The notes: generated from the letters alone by a model not told the origin. A DNA stretch of 54,837 bases from Bacteroidota bacterium (GCA_027492915.1 JAPUDW010000248.1:8649-63485); one strand, 5' to 3'. Positions 1-9,198 are shown, counted from the stretch's first letter. Program-made: numbers and translations.

Positions 1-1
1 C

Positions 2-235
2 AAGGTAATTGGCACCAACCACACGTTACCTACCAAGAAAGCCGCCCGTTATACCGGTGGGCTTTGGGTTGGCAAATTCATTAAAACTGTCACCTACCAA
101 GAATGTACACCCGAAGCGAGTGTCATCATCGGCGAATACTGTTCACGGCTGTGCGAACTGGAAGGCTTCATGGCGCATAAGGAACAAGCCGATTTACGGG
201 TGCGGCGGTACTCAACCGTGGAGACACAGGCATGA
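2..235 (+). CDS. HisD-family dehydrogenase, C-terminal end (partial)
   Basis: The window opens inside a gene whose last 77 codons read in the frame ending at TGA 233-235. The peptide contains [17 protein letters not shown] followed by [13 protein letters not shown], which matches the C-terminal part of histidinol dehydrogenase-family enzymes (the G-x-N-H-T-L-P-T ... GL-V--F-K pattern). Members outside histidine synthesis oxidise other small alcohols with NAD, and the neighbours here (aldehyde dehydrogenase, sugar enzymes) favour such a catabolic role over histidine synthesis; that is inference. The stop overlaps the next start as ATGA, so it is translationally coupled to the LLM oxidoreductase. 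The 5' end lies outside the window. Confidence 0.8.
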   Translation, partial: KVIGTNHTLPTKKAARYTGGLWVGKFIKTVTYQECTPEASVIIGEYCSRLCELEGFMAHKEQADLRVRRYSTVETQA

Positions 236-1119
236 AATATGCATTAACGATGCCACCAATCGGCCCATTTAGTGACCCGAACACCCTCTCCGACCTTGCG
301 GTTGATGCCGAAAAAGCAGGGTGGGATGGCTTTTTCATTTGGGATCACAACATCTATTTCAGCCCTCACGAGCCGAAAGTTCCCATGCATCCTTTCGTTG
401 ACCCGTGGATAGCCTTAGCAGCGATTGCGGTCAAAACATCCCGCGTCAAACTTGGCCCCATGATTACGTCACTCGCTCGCCGGAGGCCGTGGAAAGTTGC
501 ACGCGAAACAGTCTCGCTTGATCTCCTTTCACATGGGCGTTTAATTATGGGCGTGGGGTTGGGCGCACCAGCCGACCTTGACTTCGGTGTGTTCGGTGAA
601 GAGACGGACGACAAACTACGCGCCCGCAAAATGGACGAAGGCTTGGCAATTCTCGACGGTTTGTGGAGCGGGGAGCCGTTCAGCTTTCATGGCGAGTTTT
701 ACAACATGTCCGAAGTTCAATTTCTGCCAAAGCCTGTACAAGCGCCGCGTATTCCCGTATGGATTGGCGGGGGATGGAACACGCCAGCAGCAGCCCGACG
801 TGGCGCAAAATGGGATGGGTTCTTCCCGCAGAAGTGGCGACATTTACTCAGCCCGGACGAATGGCGCGACATTATTGATCGCGTGAACCAGAGCCGGACG
901 AGCGATACTCCCATCGACTTTATACAAAGTGGAAGAACGCCGGGTGAAAACCGCACACAAGCCGTCGAGATTGTCGCGCCATTCGTGGAAATGGGCTTAA
1001 CGTGGTGGGTCGAGCATATCGATCCGTGGCGCTATGGCCTTGATTGGAGCGACTATGTCACACCCGACGCCGCAGAAAAAATGAAAGAACGTGTTCTCCA
1101 AGGGCCGCCGCGTGAATAG
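232..1119 (+). CDS. LLM-class flavin-dependent oxidoreductase
   Basis: A 295-residue luciferase-like TIM-barrel protein. The N-terminus ([15 protein letters not shown]) and the segments [38 protein letters not shown] and the central VWIGGGW are typical of bacterial LLM-class (FMN- or F420-dependent) oxidoreductases. Substrate is unknown. The ATG overlaps the stop of the upstream HisD-family gene, and an AGGAG leads to the aldehyde dehydrogenase 11 nt downstream, so this is an internal gene of a catabolic operon. Length is normal for the family. FMN versus F420 use cannot be decided from what I can see. Confidence 0.85.
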   Translation: MKYALTMPPIGPFSDPNTLSDLAVDAEKAGWDGFFIWDHNIYFSPHEPKVPMHPFVDPWIALAAIAVKTSRVKLGPMITSLARRRPWKVARETVSLDLLSHGRLIMGVGLGAPADLDFGVFGEETDDKLRARKMDEGLAILDGLWSGEPFSFHGEFYNMSEVQFLPKPVQAPRIPVWIGGGWNTPAAARRGAKWDGFFPQKWRHLLSPDEWRDIIDRVNQSRTSDTPIDFIQSGRTPGENRTQAVEIVAPFVEMGLTWWVEHIDPWRYGLDWSDYVTPDAAEKMKERVLQGPPRE

Positions 1120-1130
1120 GAGCAATATCG

Positions 1131-2573
1131 ATGAATAATGGCAAAATCTGGATCAACGGTCAATGGGTGGAAAGCACCGGTGACCAATGGCTATCCATAG
1201 AAAATCCAGTTACAGGCGAAACGCTGACGAAGGTTGTCGATGCCACCCGCGCCGATGTAGACCGCGCAGTACAAGCGGCACACAAAGCGTTGTATACAGG
1301 TGCGTGGTCAGAAATGACACCCGCAGAACGGTCATTATGCTTATGGAAATTGGGCGATTTACTGGAAGCGCAGCAAGCAGCATTCGCCCGCGTTGAGTCG
1401 GATAACACCGGCAAGCCCTACCAGAATGGCAGCTTTGGCGAAATCGGTTTCGCGGTTGATAACCTCCGCTTTTACAGCGGCGCCGCGCGTGACGCCTTTG
1501 GGCTGGCAGCAGGTGAATATAACCGCGGGCACACCAACCTTGCCCTACGCGAACCGGTGGGCGTGGTCGGGCAAATTACCCCGTGGAACTTCCCCCTCAT
1601 GCTCGCCATTTGGAAGATCGGCCCTGCCCTAGCAGCGGGCTGCACGATTGTGTTGAAACCGGCACCGTCAACTCCACTCACAACATTGATGCTGGCTGAA
1701 CTGACGAAAGCAGCCGGTATTCCCGATGGTGTGATCAATATCCTTTCGGGCGGCAATGAAGCGGGGCAAGCGCTTGTCGAACACCCTGATGTACGCATGA
1801 TTTCGCTAACGGGTTCGGTCAACACGGGCAAGAAGATTATGCGCACGGCGGCGGATACGTTAAAGCGCGTTCATCTTGAACTCGGCGGGAAAGCTCCGTT
1901 TATCGTCTTTGATGATGTCGATGTAGAGGCAGTCGCTAAAGCGGCGGCAGGCAGTGCCACCGCCAACAGTGGGCAAGTTTGTGTTTCTGCGACGCGCGTC
2001 TACGTGCATGAGGACAAAGCGAACCACCTGACTGAAGCGCTGGTGGATGCTATGCGTGCGGTCAAATTGGGAACGCCTTACGACAATGATACCGTTATGG
2101 GGCCGCTCATTTCGGCGGCACAGCGACAAAATGTACACGGATTCGTTGAACGGGCGAAGCAGGATGGCGCAAGCATTCTAACGGGCGGCGGTGCACCTAA
2201 AGGGCTTGAAGCCGGTTACTTCTTCGAACCCACCGTCATCGTCGGCGCTAACCAAAAGTCCGAAATTATTCAGAGCGAGGTCTTTGGCCCCGTGCTTACG
2301 GTGAACACGTTCAAGACTGAAGCCCAAGCCGTTGAACTCGCCAACGATGTGATTTACGGGTTGGCCGCCTCAATCTGGACGCGTGACGTGGGGCGTGCGA
2401 TGCGCGTAATGAAGAAGCTGGAGTTTGGCATCATCGGTGTGAATAACCACGTTGCTGGTGCATCGGATGTCGGGCATGGTGGCTTTAAGCAGTCAGGCTT
2501 TGGTGTCGATCTATCAGCCGAATCGGTTTCAGATTACCTCGTCACCAAAAATGTGATGTTCGCAGACTCGTAG
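1131..2573 (+). CDS. NAD(P)-dependent aldehyde dehydrogenase
   Basis: A 480-residue full-length ALDH-superfamily enzyme that oxidises an aldehyde to the acid. The oxyanion-hole Asn lies in PWNFP (about N153), the nucleotide-binding segment is LTGSVNTGKKI (about 226-236), the general base Glu is in HLELGGKAP (about E250) and the catalytic Cys is in NSGQVCVSATR (about C284). Overall it resembles the betaine-/aminobutyraldehyde and lactaldehyde dehydrogenase branch, but the substrate cannot be named. RBS AGGAG is 8 nt before the ATG. Lying after the HisD-type alcohol dehydrogenase and the LLM enzyme, it may perform the second step of an alcohol-aldehyde-acid oxidation. Confidence 0.93.
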   Translation: MNNGKIWINGQWVESTGDQWLSIENPVTGETLTKVVDATRADVDRAVQAAHKALYTGAWSEMTPAERSLCLWKLGDLLEAQQAAFARVESDNTGKPYQNGSFGEIGFAVDNLRFYSGAARDAFGLAAGEYNRGHTNLALREPVGVVGQITPWNFPLMLAIWKIGPALAAGCTIVLKPAPSTPLTTLMLAELTKAAGIPDGVINILSGGNEAGQALVEHPDVRMISLTGSVNTGKKIMRTAADTLKRVHLELGGKAPFIVFDDVDVEAVAKAAAGSATANSGQVCVSATRVYVHEDKANHLTEALVDAMRAVKLGTPYDNDTVMGPLISAAQRQNVHGFVERAKQDGASILTGGGAPKGLEAGYFFEPTVIVGANQKSEIIQSEVFGPVLTVNTFKTEAQAVELANDVIYGLAASIWTRDVGRAMRVMKKLEFGIIGVNNHVAGASDVGHGGFKQSGFGVDLSAESVSDYLVTKNVMFADS

Positions 2574-2591
2574 TACAACAAGAGGATAACC

Positions 2592-3224
2592 ATGACAAAA
2601 GCTTTAATCGTCTTCGGCGGTTGGGAAAAACACGACCCGCAAGGAGTCGCTTTGCTCTTCGAAAAACAGTTACAAGCAAAGAGTGTCGAAGTCACGATCT
2701 CAAACACCTTCGAAAGCCTTAAAGAGTTAGATCTGAAACGATTTGACCTTATCCTGCCGGTATGGACACTGGATACCATAGACCCCAGTTATGTTGAGCC
2801 GCTGTTGGAAGCCGTTCGCAGCGGGGTCGGTCTGGCTGGCAATCACGGCATCATTGACTCGTTCCGCCATGAGGCTGAATTTCATCTCATGCTCGGCGGC
2901 CAGTGGGTAACACACTTCGAGTTCGCCGTCACAACCCACCAAATCTATATGGACGGTGCAGCCAGCCCTATTACGGAAGGTTTGCCAACTATCACCGTAA
3001 CCACCGAGCAGTATTACGTGCTGGTTGATCCAGCCAATACGACACTCGCGACCATGCGTGTCGCCGGTGACATCAGTATGCCCGTAGCGTGGACGAAGCA
3101 ATACGGCAGCGGGCGTGTATTCTATTGTTCACTTGGGCATTCCGTCGACATTCTTGAACAACCCGATATTCTGACACTGGTTACACGCGGGATGTTGTGG
3201 GCTGCCGGACATGGTGAGAACTGA
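2592..3224 (+). CDS. ThuA-domain protein
   Basis: A 210-residue protein beginning TKALIVFGGWEKHDPQGVA, which with the later GLAGNHGIIDSF, GGQWVTH and GSGRVFYCSLGHS segments matches the ThuA-like (trehalose-utilisation, glutamine-amidotransferase-fold) family. Such proteins commonly occur with Gfo/Idh/MocA oxidoreductases and sugar isomerases in sugar operons, where roles in keto-sugar processing have been proposed. No signal peptide. An AGAGG precedes the ATG, and the stop TGA shares one base with the ATG of the GH4 gene (TGATG), indicating coupling. The exact reaction is unknown. Confidence 0.82.
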   Translation: MTKALIVFGGWEKHDPQGVALLFEKQLQAKSVEVTISNTFESLKELDLKRFDLILPVWTLDTIDPSYVEPLLEAVRSGVGLAGNHGIIDSFRHEAEFHLMLGGQWVTHFEFAVTTHQIYMDGAASPITEGLPTITVTTEQYYVLVDPANTTLATMRVAGDISMPVAWTKQYGSGRVFYCSLGHSVDILEQPDILTLVTRGMLWAAGHGEN

Positions 3225-4480
3225 TGCAACCGCTTAAGATTGCTGTGATCGGCGGTGGCAGTACCTACACACCGGAACTGATTGAGGGGTTTATTCGTTA
3301 CTATGACGAACTGCCAATTGAGCGAATCACCCTCATGGATATTTCCGAAGATCGGCTACAAATTGTTGGCGATCTCGTCAAACGGATGTTGGGTGATCTT
3401 CCCGTCGCATTGATTCGAACGACGAACCGCATCGAAGCGATTACGAACGCCGATTTTGTTATCACGCAGATGCGCATTGGTGGACTTGGCGCACGAGCGC
3501 AAGATGAACAAATCCCGCTCAAACATGGCATTCTTGGGCAAGAGACTACAGGGCCGGGTGGGTTTGCCAAAGCACTGCGCACCGTTCCCGTTATGCTCGA
3601 TATTGCGCGTGACATTGCCCTTTACGCGCCGAATGCATGGCTCATCAATTTCACGAACCCGGCAGGTCTCGTAGTTGAGGCGATTGTTCGCCATACCCAA
3701 ACCAAAGTGATTGGCCTGTGTAATGTTCCGATCAACATGCAGATTAAAGCTGCGAATATCCTTAAAGTTGATCCAAAACAGGTCGAGCTGAAATACTTTG
3801 GACTGAATCATTTGAGTTGGGCGAGGGTTTTCGTGGATGGGCAAGATGTCACCCGCGATGTCTTGCAAATGGAATGGGGTGGGCGCAGCGGACAGATGGA
3901 TGCTGACTTCTTGAATGCGTTGGGGATGCTGCCGAATTATTACATTCGCTACTTCGCCCACCCCGACCGTGTTTTGCGAGAGCAGCTCGAAAAAGAAGAA
4001 ACACGCGCCGAATACTTGCAGGGGGTCGAAGCGGAACTGCTAAAACTGTATGCAGATCCTAATCTGGCAGAAAAACCCAAATTGCTTGAAACTCGCGGCG
4101 GTGCTTATTACTCGACGGTCGCCGTTCAACTGATACGGGCTGTCGCTCAAGATCGGCGCGAAGTGCATATCGTCAACACGCGCAATGGCAGCAGCATCCC
4201 GGACTTGCCAGAGGATGCCGTTATTGAAGTACCGGCGGTGATTGGCAGCAGCGGCGCTCATCCGATTGTGTTAGGTAAACTACCAACGGCAATCCGTGGT
4301 TTAACCGCCACCATCAAAGCATATGAAGAATTAACTATCGAAGCCGCTGTTACCGGTGACGAAAACACAGCCAAAATGGCACTATTGACCCATCCGCTCG
4401 TCCCTTCGTGGGATGTTGCTGTTGCGTTATGGGACGACATCAAAGCGGCAAACCGAGAATACTTACCCCAATTTGCGTAA
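3224..4480 (+). CDS. Glycoside hydrolase family 4 enzyme
   Basis: A 418-residue GH4 enzyme. This family uses NAD and a divalent metal in an oxidation-elimination mechanism. The dinucleotide site is IAVIGGGSTYTPELI (residues 6-20); GQETTGPGGFAKALRTVP, FTNPAG (143-148), the metal-binding Cys in GLCNVP (C166) and His in GLNHLSW (H196) are all present, so it should be active. Sequence style is closest to 6-phospho-beta-glucosidases, but no PTS is encoded here and the nearest transporter is an ABC importer, so the natural substrate may be unphosphorylated or be phosphorylated by the kinase that follows. Fully inside the operon. Confidence 0.9.
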   Translation: MQPLKIAVIGGGSTYTPELIEGFIRYYDELPIERITLMDISEDRLQIVGDLVKRMLGDLPVALIRTTNRIEAITNADFVITQMRIGGLGARAQDEQIPLKHGILGQETTGPGGFAKALRTVPVMLDIARDIALYAPNAWLINFTNPAGLVVEAIVRHTQTKVIGLCNVPINMQIKAANILKVDPKQVELKYFGLNHLSWARVFVDGQDVTRDVLQMEWGGRSGQMDADFLNALGMLPNYYIRYFAHPDRVLREQLEKEETRAEYLQGVEAELLKLYADPNLAEKPKLLETRGGAYYSTVAVQLIRAVAQDRREVHIVNTRNGSSIPDLPEDAVIEVPAVIGSSGAHPIVLGKLPTAIRGLTATIKAYEELTIEAAVTGDENTAKMALLTHPLVPSWDVAVALWDDIKAANREYLPQFA

Positions 4481-4497
4481 TTACACGAGGCGATACA

Positions 4498-5466
4498 ATG
4501 CTGTTCCTTGGACTTGATGGCGGTGGCACAAAAACGACCACGCTGCTCATCGATAGCGACAAACAAATCATCGGTAGAGGACACGCTGGTGGCTCAAATT
4601 ATCATTCGGTGGGCATAGAAGCAGCGTTTGCCAGTGTCAAGCAGGCAGTTGACGAAGCCCTGCAAGGCAGACAACCGGATGCAGCTTGCTTTTGTATGGC
4701 CGGTGGTGATCTGCCCCATGATTTTGATACCCTCTATAGCAAACTCAATGAACTTAACCTGAACGATAAATTCACCATCCGCAACGATGTGCTGGGTGCA
4801 TTACGTGCTGGCAGTCGATTCCCTTACGGGGTAGCGGTTGTCTGTGGCACCAGCTTTAACGCGGCAGGCATCAGTAAAACCGGCGAGGAATTTCGGCTGC
4901 CCGCTCTTGGCCCAATTTCCGGTGATATTGCGGGAGCGCGCCGATTGGCGACACGCGCTTTAGGTGCTGCATTTCGCTCGTGGGACGGACGCGGCGAGCC
5001 AACGCTCTTGGCCGAACTGATTCTCAAAGCACTTGATGCGCCTGATTTCCCTACAGTTGCCAGCCGGTGGGGCAAAGGCGAAATTGACGACAGCCAGCTA
5101 AAAAGCCTGGCGCCGCTAGTTTTTGAGGCCAATGAAGCGGGTGATGCAGTCGCCCGACAGTATATCTACGAACAGGGTGTTGAATTGGGAACCGCCGCCA
5201 ACGCGATGCTCGATAAAGTCGATCTAACGGATTCAGATTGCGATGTCATATTGGGAGGAAGTGTGTTCTATGGCAAAGGTGATTTGCTCATGAATACCAT
5301 TACGCAAACCATTCGGGCCGTCTCAACCACCGTCAAAATTAAGCGGCTTGAAGTCCTGCCAGTAACCGGAGCCGTTATGCTTGCCGCAGACAGCATCGGT
5401 GCCAGTTTTGACGAAACATTTGTGGATACTCTGCCGGAGGAAATGAAAATTCCGGCGATGTTTTAA
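4498..5466 (+). CDS. BadF/BadG-type sugar kinase (N-acetylglucosamine kinase-like)
   Basis: A 322-residue member of the BadF/BadG/BcrA/BcrD ATPase fold (actin-like). The phosphate-binding loop FLGLDGGGTKTTTLLID is at the N-terminus; CFCMAGGD, IRNDVLGALRAG, VVCGTSFNAAG and ILGGSVFYGKG are further family landmarks. Homologues include N-acetylglucosamine kinase and glucosamine kinase. An in-frame extension 30 codons longer exists upstream but would overlap the GH4 gene; the ATG at 4498, preceded by GAGG, fits better. Its place behind GH4 suggests it phosphorylates the released sugar. Substrate is inferred only from context. Confidence 0.85.
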   Translation: MLFLGLDGGGTKTTTLLIDSDKQIIGRGHAGGSNYHSVGIEAAFASVKQAVDEALQGRQPDAACFCMAGGDLPHDFDTLYSKLNELNLNDKFTIRNDVLGALRAGSRFPYGVAVVCGTSFNAAGISKTGEEFRLPALGPISGDIAGARRLATRALGAAFRSWDGRGEPTLLAELILKALDAPDFPTVASRWGKGEIDDSQLKSLAPLVFEANEAGDAVARQYIYEQGVELGTAANAMLDKVDLTDSDCDVILGGSVFYGKGDLLMNTITQTIRAVSTTVKIKRLEVLPVTGAVMLAADSIGASFDETFVDTLPEEMKIPAMF

Positions 5467-5515
5467 GTTCGCACATACGATCTGTAGTACGCAGATTTGC
5501 TCAACTCAAAACTAT

Positions 5516-5528
5516 GAGATAGTATCTC
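5516..5528. promoter_or_regulatory. Perfect short palindrome, possible operator
   Basis: GAGATAGTATCTC is a perfect 13-nt palindrome (six paired positions around a central G) located about 70 nt upstream of the PIG-L start at 5597. It could be a regulator binding site for that gene. Short palindromes also occur by chance; no second copy was found. Confidence 0.25.
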
Positions 5529-5533
5529 GATCT

Positions 5534-5565
5534 ACTCCTCTTGATGTTTTCTTGAGGAGTTTTCA
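5534..5565 (+). terminator. Terminator-like hairpin after the kinase gene
   Basis: ACTCCTC (5534-5540) pairs with GAGGAGT (5554-5560) across a 13-nt loop and is followed by TTTTCATTT. This resembles a weak intrinsic terminator closing the HisD-to-kinase operon, and it leaves room for a separate promoter or read-through into the PIG-L gene. Confidence 0.45.
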
Positions 5566-5596
5566 TTTCAACTCAATTTACCTATTGGAGCTTGCC

Positions 5597-6445
5597 ATGG
5601 GTGTCATCCCCAACAAAGATAACGCAGATCAATTAAGTGTTCTATTTATTGGCGCTCACCCCGATGATGCCGATATACAGTTCGGCGGCACCGCGATCAA
5701 ATATTTAGAATTGGGTCACACCGTCAACTATTTATCGATGACTAATGGCGATGCGGGACATCAGTCGCAAGGCGGGGGTGCACTCGCGCAGCGGCGGCGG
5801 AACGAAAGCCAAGCCGTTGCCGAGTTCCTCGGTATCAATTACTTTGTGCTGGATAACCACGACGGCGAATTGCAAGCGACCGTCGAAAATCGGCGTAAGG
5901 TCATTCAGATTATCCGCGAGGTCAAGGCTGATCTGGTCATTACCCACCGCCCGAACGATTATCATGCTGACCATAGGCAAACCTCGCTGCTCGTACAAGA
6001 TGCCGCTTACCTCATTTGCGTGCCCAATGTCGTGCCGTTTACCCCACGCTTAGAATCGAATCCGGTCATTGTTTATCATCAAGATCGTTTCAAAAAGCCG
6101 TATCCATTTGTGCCTGAAATCATTGTCGATGTTACGAATGAGAATGATAAGAAAATGCAAGCGCTGGGTTTTCACGAGTCACAAGTCTATGAATGGCTTC
6201 CATTTATCGAAGGCTATCTACCGGATGTACCTGAACAAGCCGATGAACGGTTAAAGTGGCTGTCCGCTAAGTGGTCATCATTTTTTGAGGCAAATGCACT
6301 TCTGAAAGAAGCAAAGATGATTGCCACACCAGAATCATTAAGTGGGTTTCAGTATATCGAGGCGTTTGAACGCTGCGAATACGGCGGCAAGCTAACCCAT
6401 GACAATGTGAAAACTTTATTCCCGTTTGGCATCATCAATTTCTAA
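5597..6445 (+). CDS. PIG-L family deacetylase
   Basis: A 282-residue PIG-L/LmbE-like zinc-dependent deacetylase. The metal motif HPDDADIQFGG follows the first strand (VLFIGAHPDD), and the second metal motif THRPNDYHADHR lies mid-protein. Family members remove N-acetyl groups from GlcNAc-containing molecules. An in-frame ATG 15 codons earlier exists, but the ATG at 5597 has TTGGAG 6 nt upstream and gives the usual N-terminus. Together with the BadF-type kinase and SIS-domain protein nearby, it hints at amino-sugar processing. It is only distantly similar in sequence to the two PIG-L paralogues at 28-30 kb. Confidence 0.88.
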   Translation: MGVIPNKDNADQLSVLFIGAHPDDADIQFGGTAIKYLELGHTVNYLSMTNGDAGHQSQGGGALAQRRRNESQAVAEFLGINYFVLDNHDGELQATVENRRKVIQIIREVKADLVITHRPNDYHADHRQTSLLVQDAAYLICVPNVVPFTPRLESNPVIVYHQDRFKKPYPFVPEIIVDVTNENDKKMQALGFHESQVYEWLPFIEGYLPDVPEQADERLKWLSAKWSSFFEANALLKEAKMIATPESLSGFQYIEAFERCEYGGKLTHDNVKTLFPFGIINF

Positions 6446-6460
6446 CCCTGCGTAACTGCT

Positions 6461-6491
6461 GCGGGACTGTAAAGTAACTTTATAGTCCCGC
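6461..6491. terminator. Strong hairpin at a convergent junction
   Basis: GCGGGACTGTAAAG (6461-6474) and CTTTATAGTCCCGC (6478-6491) form a 14-bp stem with one G-T pair and a 3-nt loop, directly downstream of the PIG-L stop. There is no T-run, so it may be a transcript-end stabiliser or a factor-assisted terminator. Confidence 0.55.
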
Positions 6492-6892
6492 ACACCGGCT
6501 TTGACAACAAGCCTGCCCTCTCACTCAAATAACGTGCCAAAGTTTGAAAATTCGAACCGTCAAATTAGAATTTCCGTGCTACAATAATCATGTGAATTAT
6601 CCAACTGTTTTGCTTCTGTGTATTCGTATCTCGTTCTTGCATTTTCGGCGGCATCTTCCCTCACAGTCGCTATGCAAATGCACAAATTGCACAGCGGTGG
6701 CATTACGAGAGCAATCCGCCGTTTTGTGTCATTTCGGCACCGTTGAGGGAGCTTCCCACCGCCACAAAATGACAATTCAGCGGAGTTAGCCGAGCCAGCC
6801 GCCCGCCATTTCGGCGGAAGTAATGCAATTTTTGCAGAACTTGCGATACTATTCCCATCTCAGTTCTAGGTATCAATTCAGTATGATGTGTC
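6492..6892. other. Gene-free convergent spacer with recurring words
   Basis: About 400 bp between the PIG-L and SIS genes carry no plausible gene; short open frames have no ribosome site and no recognisable protein. The text contains the words TTTCGGCGG and CGTTGAGGGAGC, variants of which recur in the other repeat-rich spacers near 26.7-27.4 kb and 49.9-50.7 kb. It may be decayed repeat DNA. I see nothing else in it. Confidence 0.4.
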
Positions 6893-7639
6893 TCAAGGTT
6901 TAAGGATGGACGGCGTTTTACCCATTTGATAGCGTGCCATCTGGGGGCGATAATGCTCTAAAAGAGCCGTATTATGCTCACGACCACCTTCGACATTTGC
7001 ACTAACCCATATGGGTGGTTCGACTCCACGTTCACTTAATAACGTCGCAGTCTGCACCGTAATTGCTTGTAAAATGGCTGAACCAGCAATTGTTGAAGTC
7101 GCGCCTGTTTTGTGTAAGCTATTAGGAAGTTGAACTGAAGCATCCCCCGGTGTACCGTGCGTATCAATAACAATATCCGCAATTTCAAAGAGCTTTTTCC
7201 CACTCGAATGGCGCGATGCTACGGCATGACTATGTGCAAGCGAAGTGATAGCCACTACTTTAAGCCCCCCCGCTTTTCCCATCATCGCCATTTCAATAGG
7301 CACAGGATTAATACCTGAATTGGAGATAACAACCAGCACACTTGCAGGATGCGGATCGTAGCGTGAGAGGATGTACTGCGCCAATCCTTCTAAACGTTCA
7401 GCATCACCATCGGCAATATCATCAATCGCCATTGCCGGTGCAAGGCCCCCTGCCCGATAAGCTGCATCTTTCGCAACTAAAGCTGAGTGACCACTGCCGT
7501 ACAGAATGAACATCCCGCCATTTTGAATAGCTGCTGCCACTGCCTCAGCAGCCTGATGAATAGCCGCTTGAGAATCACGCTCAATCGCCTGTAATACATT
7601 GATGACATTCGCAAGGTAATTCTCCACAAAGTTTTCCAT
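6893..7639 (-). CDS. SIS-domain sugar-phosphate-binding protein
   Basis: A 248-residue sugar-isomerase (SIS) domain protein. FILYGSGHSALVAKDAAYRAGG and VLVVISNSGINPVPIEMA are the paired phosphosugar-binding loops; the C-terminal part (SANVEGGREHN) resembles the UPF0309/SIS-type proteins of about 245 residues. It probably isomerises or otherwise acts on a phosphorylated (amino)sugar. A TTG one codon earlier is possible, but the ATG at 7639 is placed 8 nt after a GGGG-containing ribosome site. Divergent from the ABC importer, with a shared 190-bp promoter region. The reaction is not defined by sequence. Confidence 0.83.
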   Translation of the reverse strand: MENFVENYLANVINVLQAIERDSQAAIHQAAEAVAAAIQNGGMFILYGSGHSALVAKDAAYRAGGLAPAMAIDDIADGDAERLEGLAQYILSRYDPHPASVLVVISNSGINPVPIEMAMMGKAGGLKVVAITSLAHSHAVASRHSSGKKLFEIADIVIDTHGTPGDASVQLPNSLHKTGATSTIAGSAILQAITVQTATLLSERGVEPPIWVSANVEGGREHNTALLEHYRPQMARYQMGKTPSILKP

Positions 7640-7701
7640 CAAGTTTTCCCCTATTTTTCGGCGGATTAGAGATAATATCCAATATTCTACCGTCGATTCT
7701 G

Positions 7702-7720
7702 GTAAAGTGGTTGCCTTTAC
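7702..7720. promoter_or_regulatory. Candidate operator in the SIS / ABC importer divergent region
   Basis: GTAAAG (7702-7707) and CTTTAC (7715-7720) form an inverted repeat with a 7-nt spacer in the divergent promoter region between the SIS gene and the binding-protein gene. It could serve one regulator acting on both sides. No regulator gene lies next to it, so this is tentative. Confidence 0.3.
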
Positions 7721-7832
7721 AAGATCTCGAAAATTTGTTAAACATTAAGCTGTTGTTATTTGTTCAATCTTTGTGCAAATGACTATTGGTGACACAGCGG
7801 GTAATCAGAAAATACATTAAGGAGACTCGGCA

Positions 7833-9086
7833 ATGAAAAAAGTTGTTTTGATGTGTACGGTTCTGGTGATGATGCTATCAATGGTAGCAGCAAACGCACA
7901 GGACAAAGTGGAACTGGTGCTGGGAAGCTGGCGTACTGAAGATGTGGAAGCTTGGGACAACATCCTCGCTGTTTTTGAAGCGGCTAATCCCAATATTGAT
8001 GTCAAGTTTGAGCCGACCCTTAACACGGAATACGACAGTGTGATGACCAACGCTGTTGCCGCCGGAACCGGCCCTGACCTGATTACCTGCCGTCCATTTG
8101 ACCGTGCGCTATTGCTATATCAAGGTGGCGGTCTGGCAGACATCAAGGATATTGAAGGCTTAAGCCATTTCAGTGATGTTGCAAAGAGTGCTTGGTCAAC
8201 CGATGACAAGAGCGCGACCTACTGCGTGCCGATGGCATCCGTTATCCACGGCTTTATCTATAACAAGGACATCTTTACCGAACTCGGTATCGAAGTTCCC
8301 ACGACCGAAAGCGAATTCTTCGCAGTCCTCGATACGATCAAAGCCGCCGGCATCACTCCGTTGGACATCACCACCAAAGATGCATGGACGACTCAGACGA
8401 TGGGCTTCAACAACATGTGGCCGAACTTCGCTGGGGGCGAAGCTGCACGTTTAGGCGTTATCGATGGCAGCGTGAAAGTAACTGACCCCGGTTTCGTTGC
8501 CGCCTTAGCGACTGTTGCCCGCTGGAAGGATTATCTGCCAGAAGGTCACGAATCGATTGGCTATGCCGACGCACAACAATTGTTCCCGTTGGGTCAGGCC
8601 GCCATTTACCCGTCAGGTTCATGGGAAATCCCGCTGTTCGAATCGCAGGCTGACTTTGAAATGGGCGCGTTCAAGCCGTACACGCCTGATGGCGCGACAG
8701 AATGCTCAATCAGCGACCACGTCGATATTGCCGTTGGTATGAACAGCAAGAGCGCTCACCCGGCAGAAGCCAAGATCTTCCTTGAATGGTTGACGACCGC
8801 CGAATTTGCTCAGGTTTACTCGGACAACCAACCCGGCTTCTTCTCGCTGTCTGATCACCCGATTGAAATCGAAGACCCGCTGGCCGCCGAATTTGTGTCA
8901 TGGCGCAGTGAATGCAGCTCGACCATTCGCCTGTTCGACCAGTTCCTATCCCGTGGCGAACCGGCTGGCAACACCACTTCATCCGACAACATCTACTTGA
9001 TGGTTCAGGGCAGCAAGACTCCAGAAGAAGTCGCCCAAATAATTCAGGATGGTCTGGACGAGTGGTACACTCCGATCACCCAATAA
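7833..9086 (+). CDS. Sugar ABC importer, extracellular binding protein
   Basis: A 417-residue family-1-type extracellular solute-binding protein. The N-terminus is a signal peptide (MKKVVLMCTVLVMMLSMVAANA, cleaved before QDK), without a lipobox Cys. The mature start VELVLGSWRTEDVEAWDNI, and later MASVIHGFIYNKDIFTELGIEVP and FPLGQAAIYPSGSWEIP, are typical of sugar-binding proteins of the MalE/UgpB group. AAGGAG precedes the ATG. It is followed by two permease genes; the importer probably brings in the substrate of the GH4/kinase/PIG-L set. Ligand not predictable. Confidence 0.92.
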   Translation: MKKVVLMCTVLVMMLSMVAANAQDKVELVLGSWRTEDVEAWDNILAVFEAANPNIDVKFEPTLNTEYDSVMTNAVAAGTGPDLITCRPFDRALLLYQGGGLADIKDIEGLSHFSDVAKSAWSTDDKSATYCVPMASVIHGFIYNKDIFTELGIEVPTTESEFFAVLDTIKAAGITPLDITTKDAWTTQTMGFNNMWPNFAGGEAARLGVIDGSVKVTDPGFVAALATVARWKDYLPEGHESIGYADAQQLFPLGQAAIYPSGSWEIPLFESQADFEMGAFKPYTPDGATECSISDHVDIAVGMNSKSAHPAEAKIFLEWLTTAEFAQVYSDNQPGFFSLSDHPIEIEDPLAAEFVSWRSECSSTIRLFDQFLSRGEPAGNTTSSDNIYLMVQGSKTPEEVAQIIQDGLDEWYTPITQ

Positions 9087-9129
9087 GGGTAGTCGGTCGA
9101 TAATATGCAGCGGGGTTAAACCGCAACAT

Positions 9130-9159
9130 GATAGCAAGCTTCATATGGGGCTTGCTATC
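9130..9159 (+). promoter_or_regulatory. Stem-loop between binding-protein and permease genes
   Basis: GATAGCAAGC (9130-9139) and GCTTGCTATC (9150-9159) form a perfect 10-bp stem with a 10-nt loop in the 112-bp gap between binding protein and first permease. Such intercistronic hairpins commonly protect the abundant binding-protein message or attenuate read-through, giving excess binding protein. No T-run follows, so full termination is unlikely. Confidence 0.6.
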
Positions 9160-9198
9160 ATTCCTTCATTCAAAAGCTTTTACCAATAATGGAAAACT

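Noticed and set aside
9..272. 87-residue open frame at the window start
   Set aside because: Another frame of the same DNA gives the recognisable HisD-family C-terminus and overlaps the next gene by ATGA.
3356..3961. 201-residue open frame on the minus strand
   Set aside because: Antisense to the GH4 gene, whose motifs are complete.
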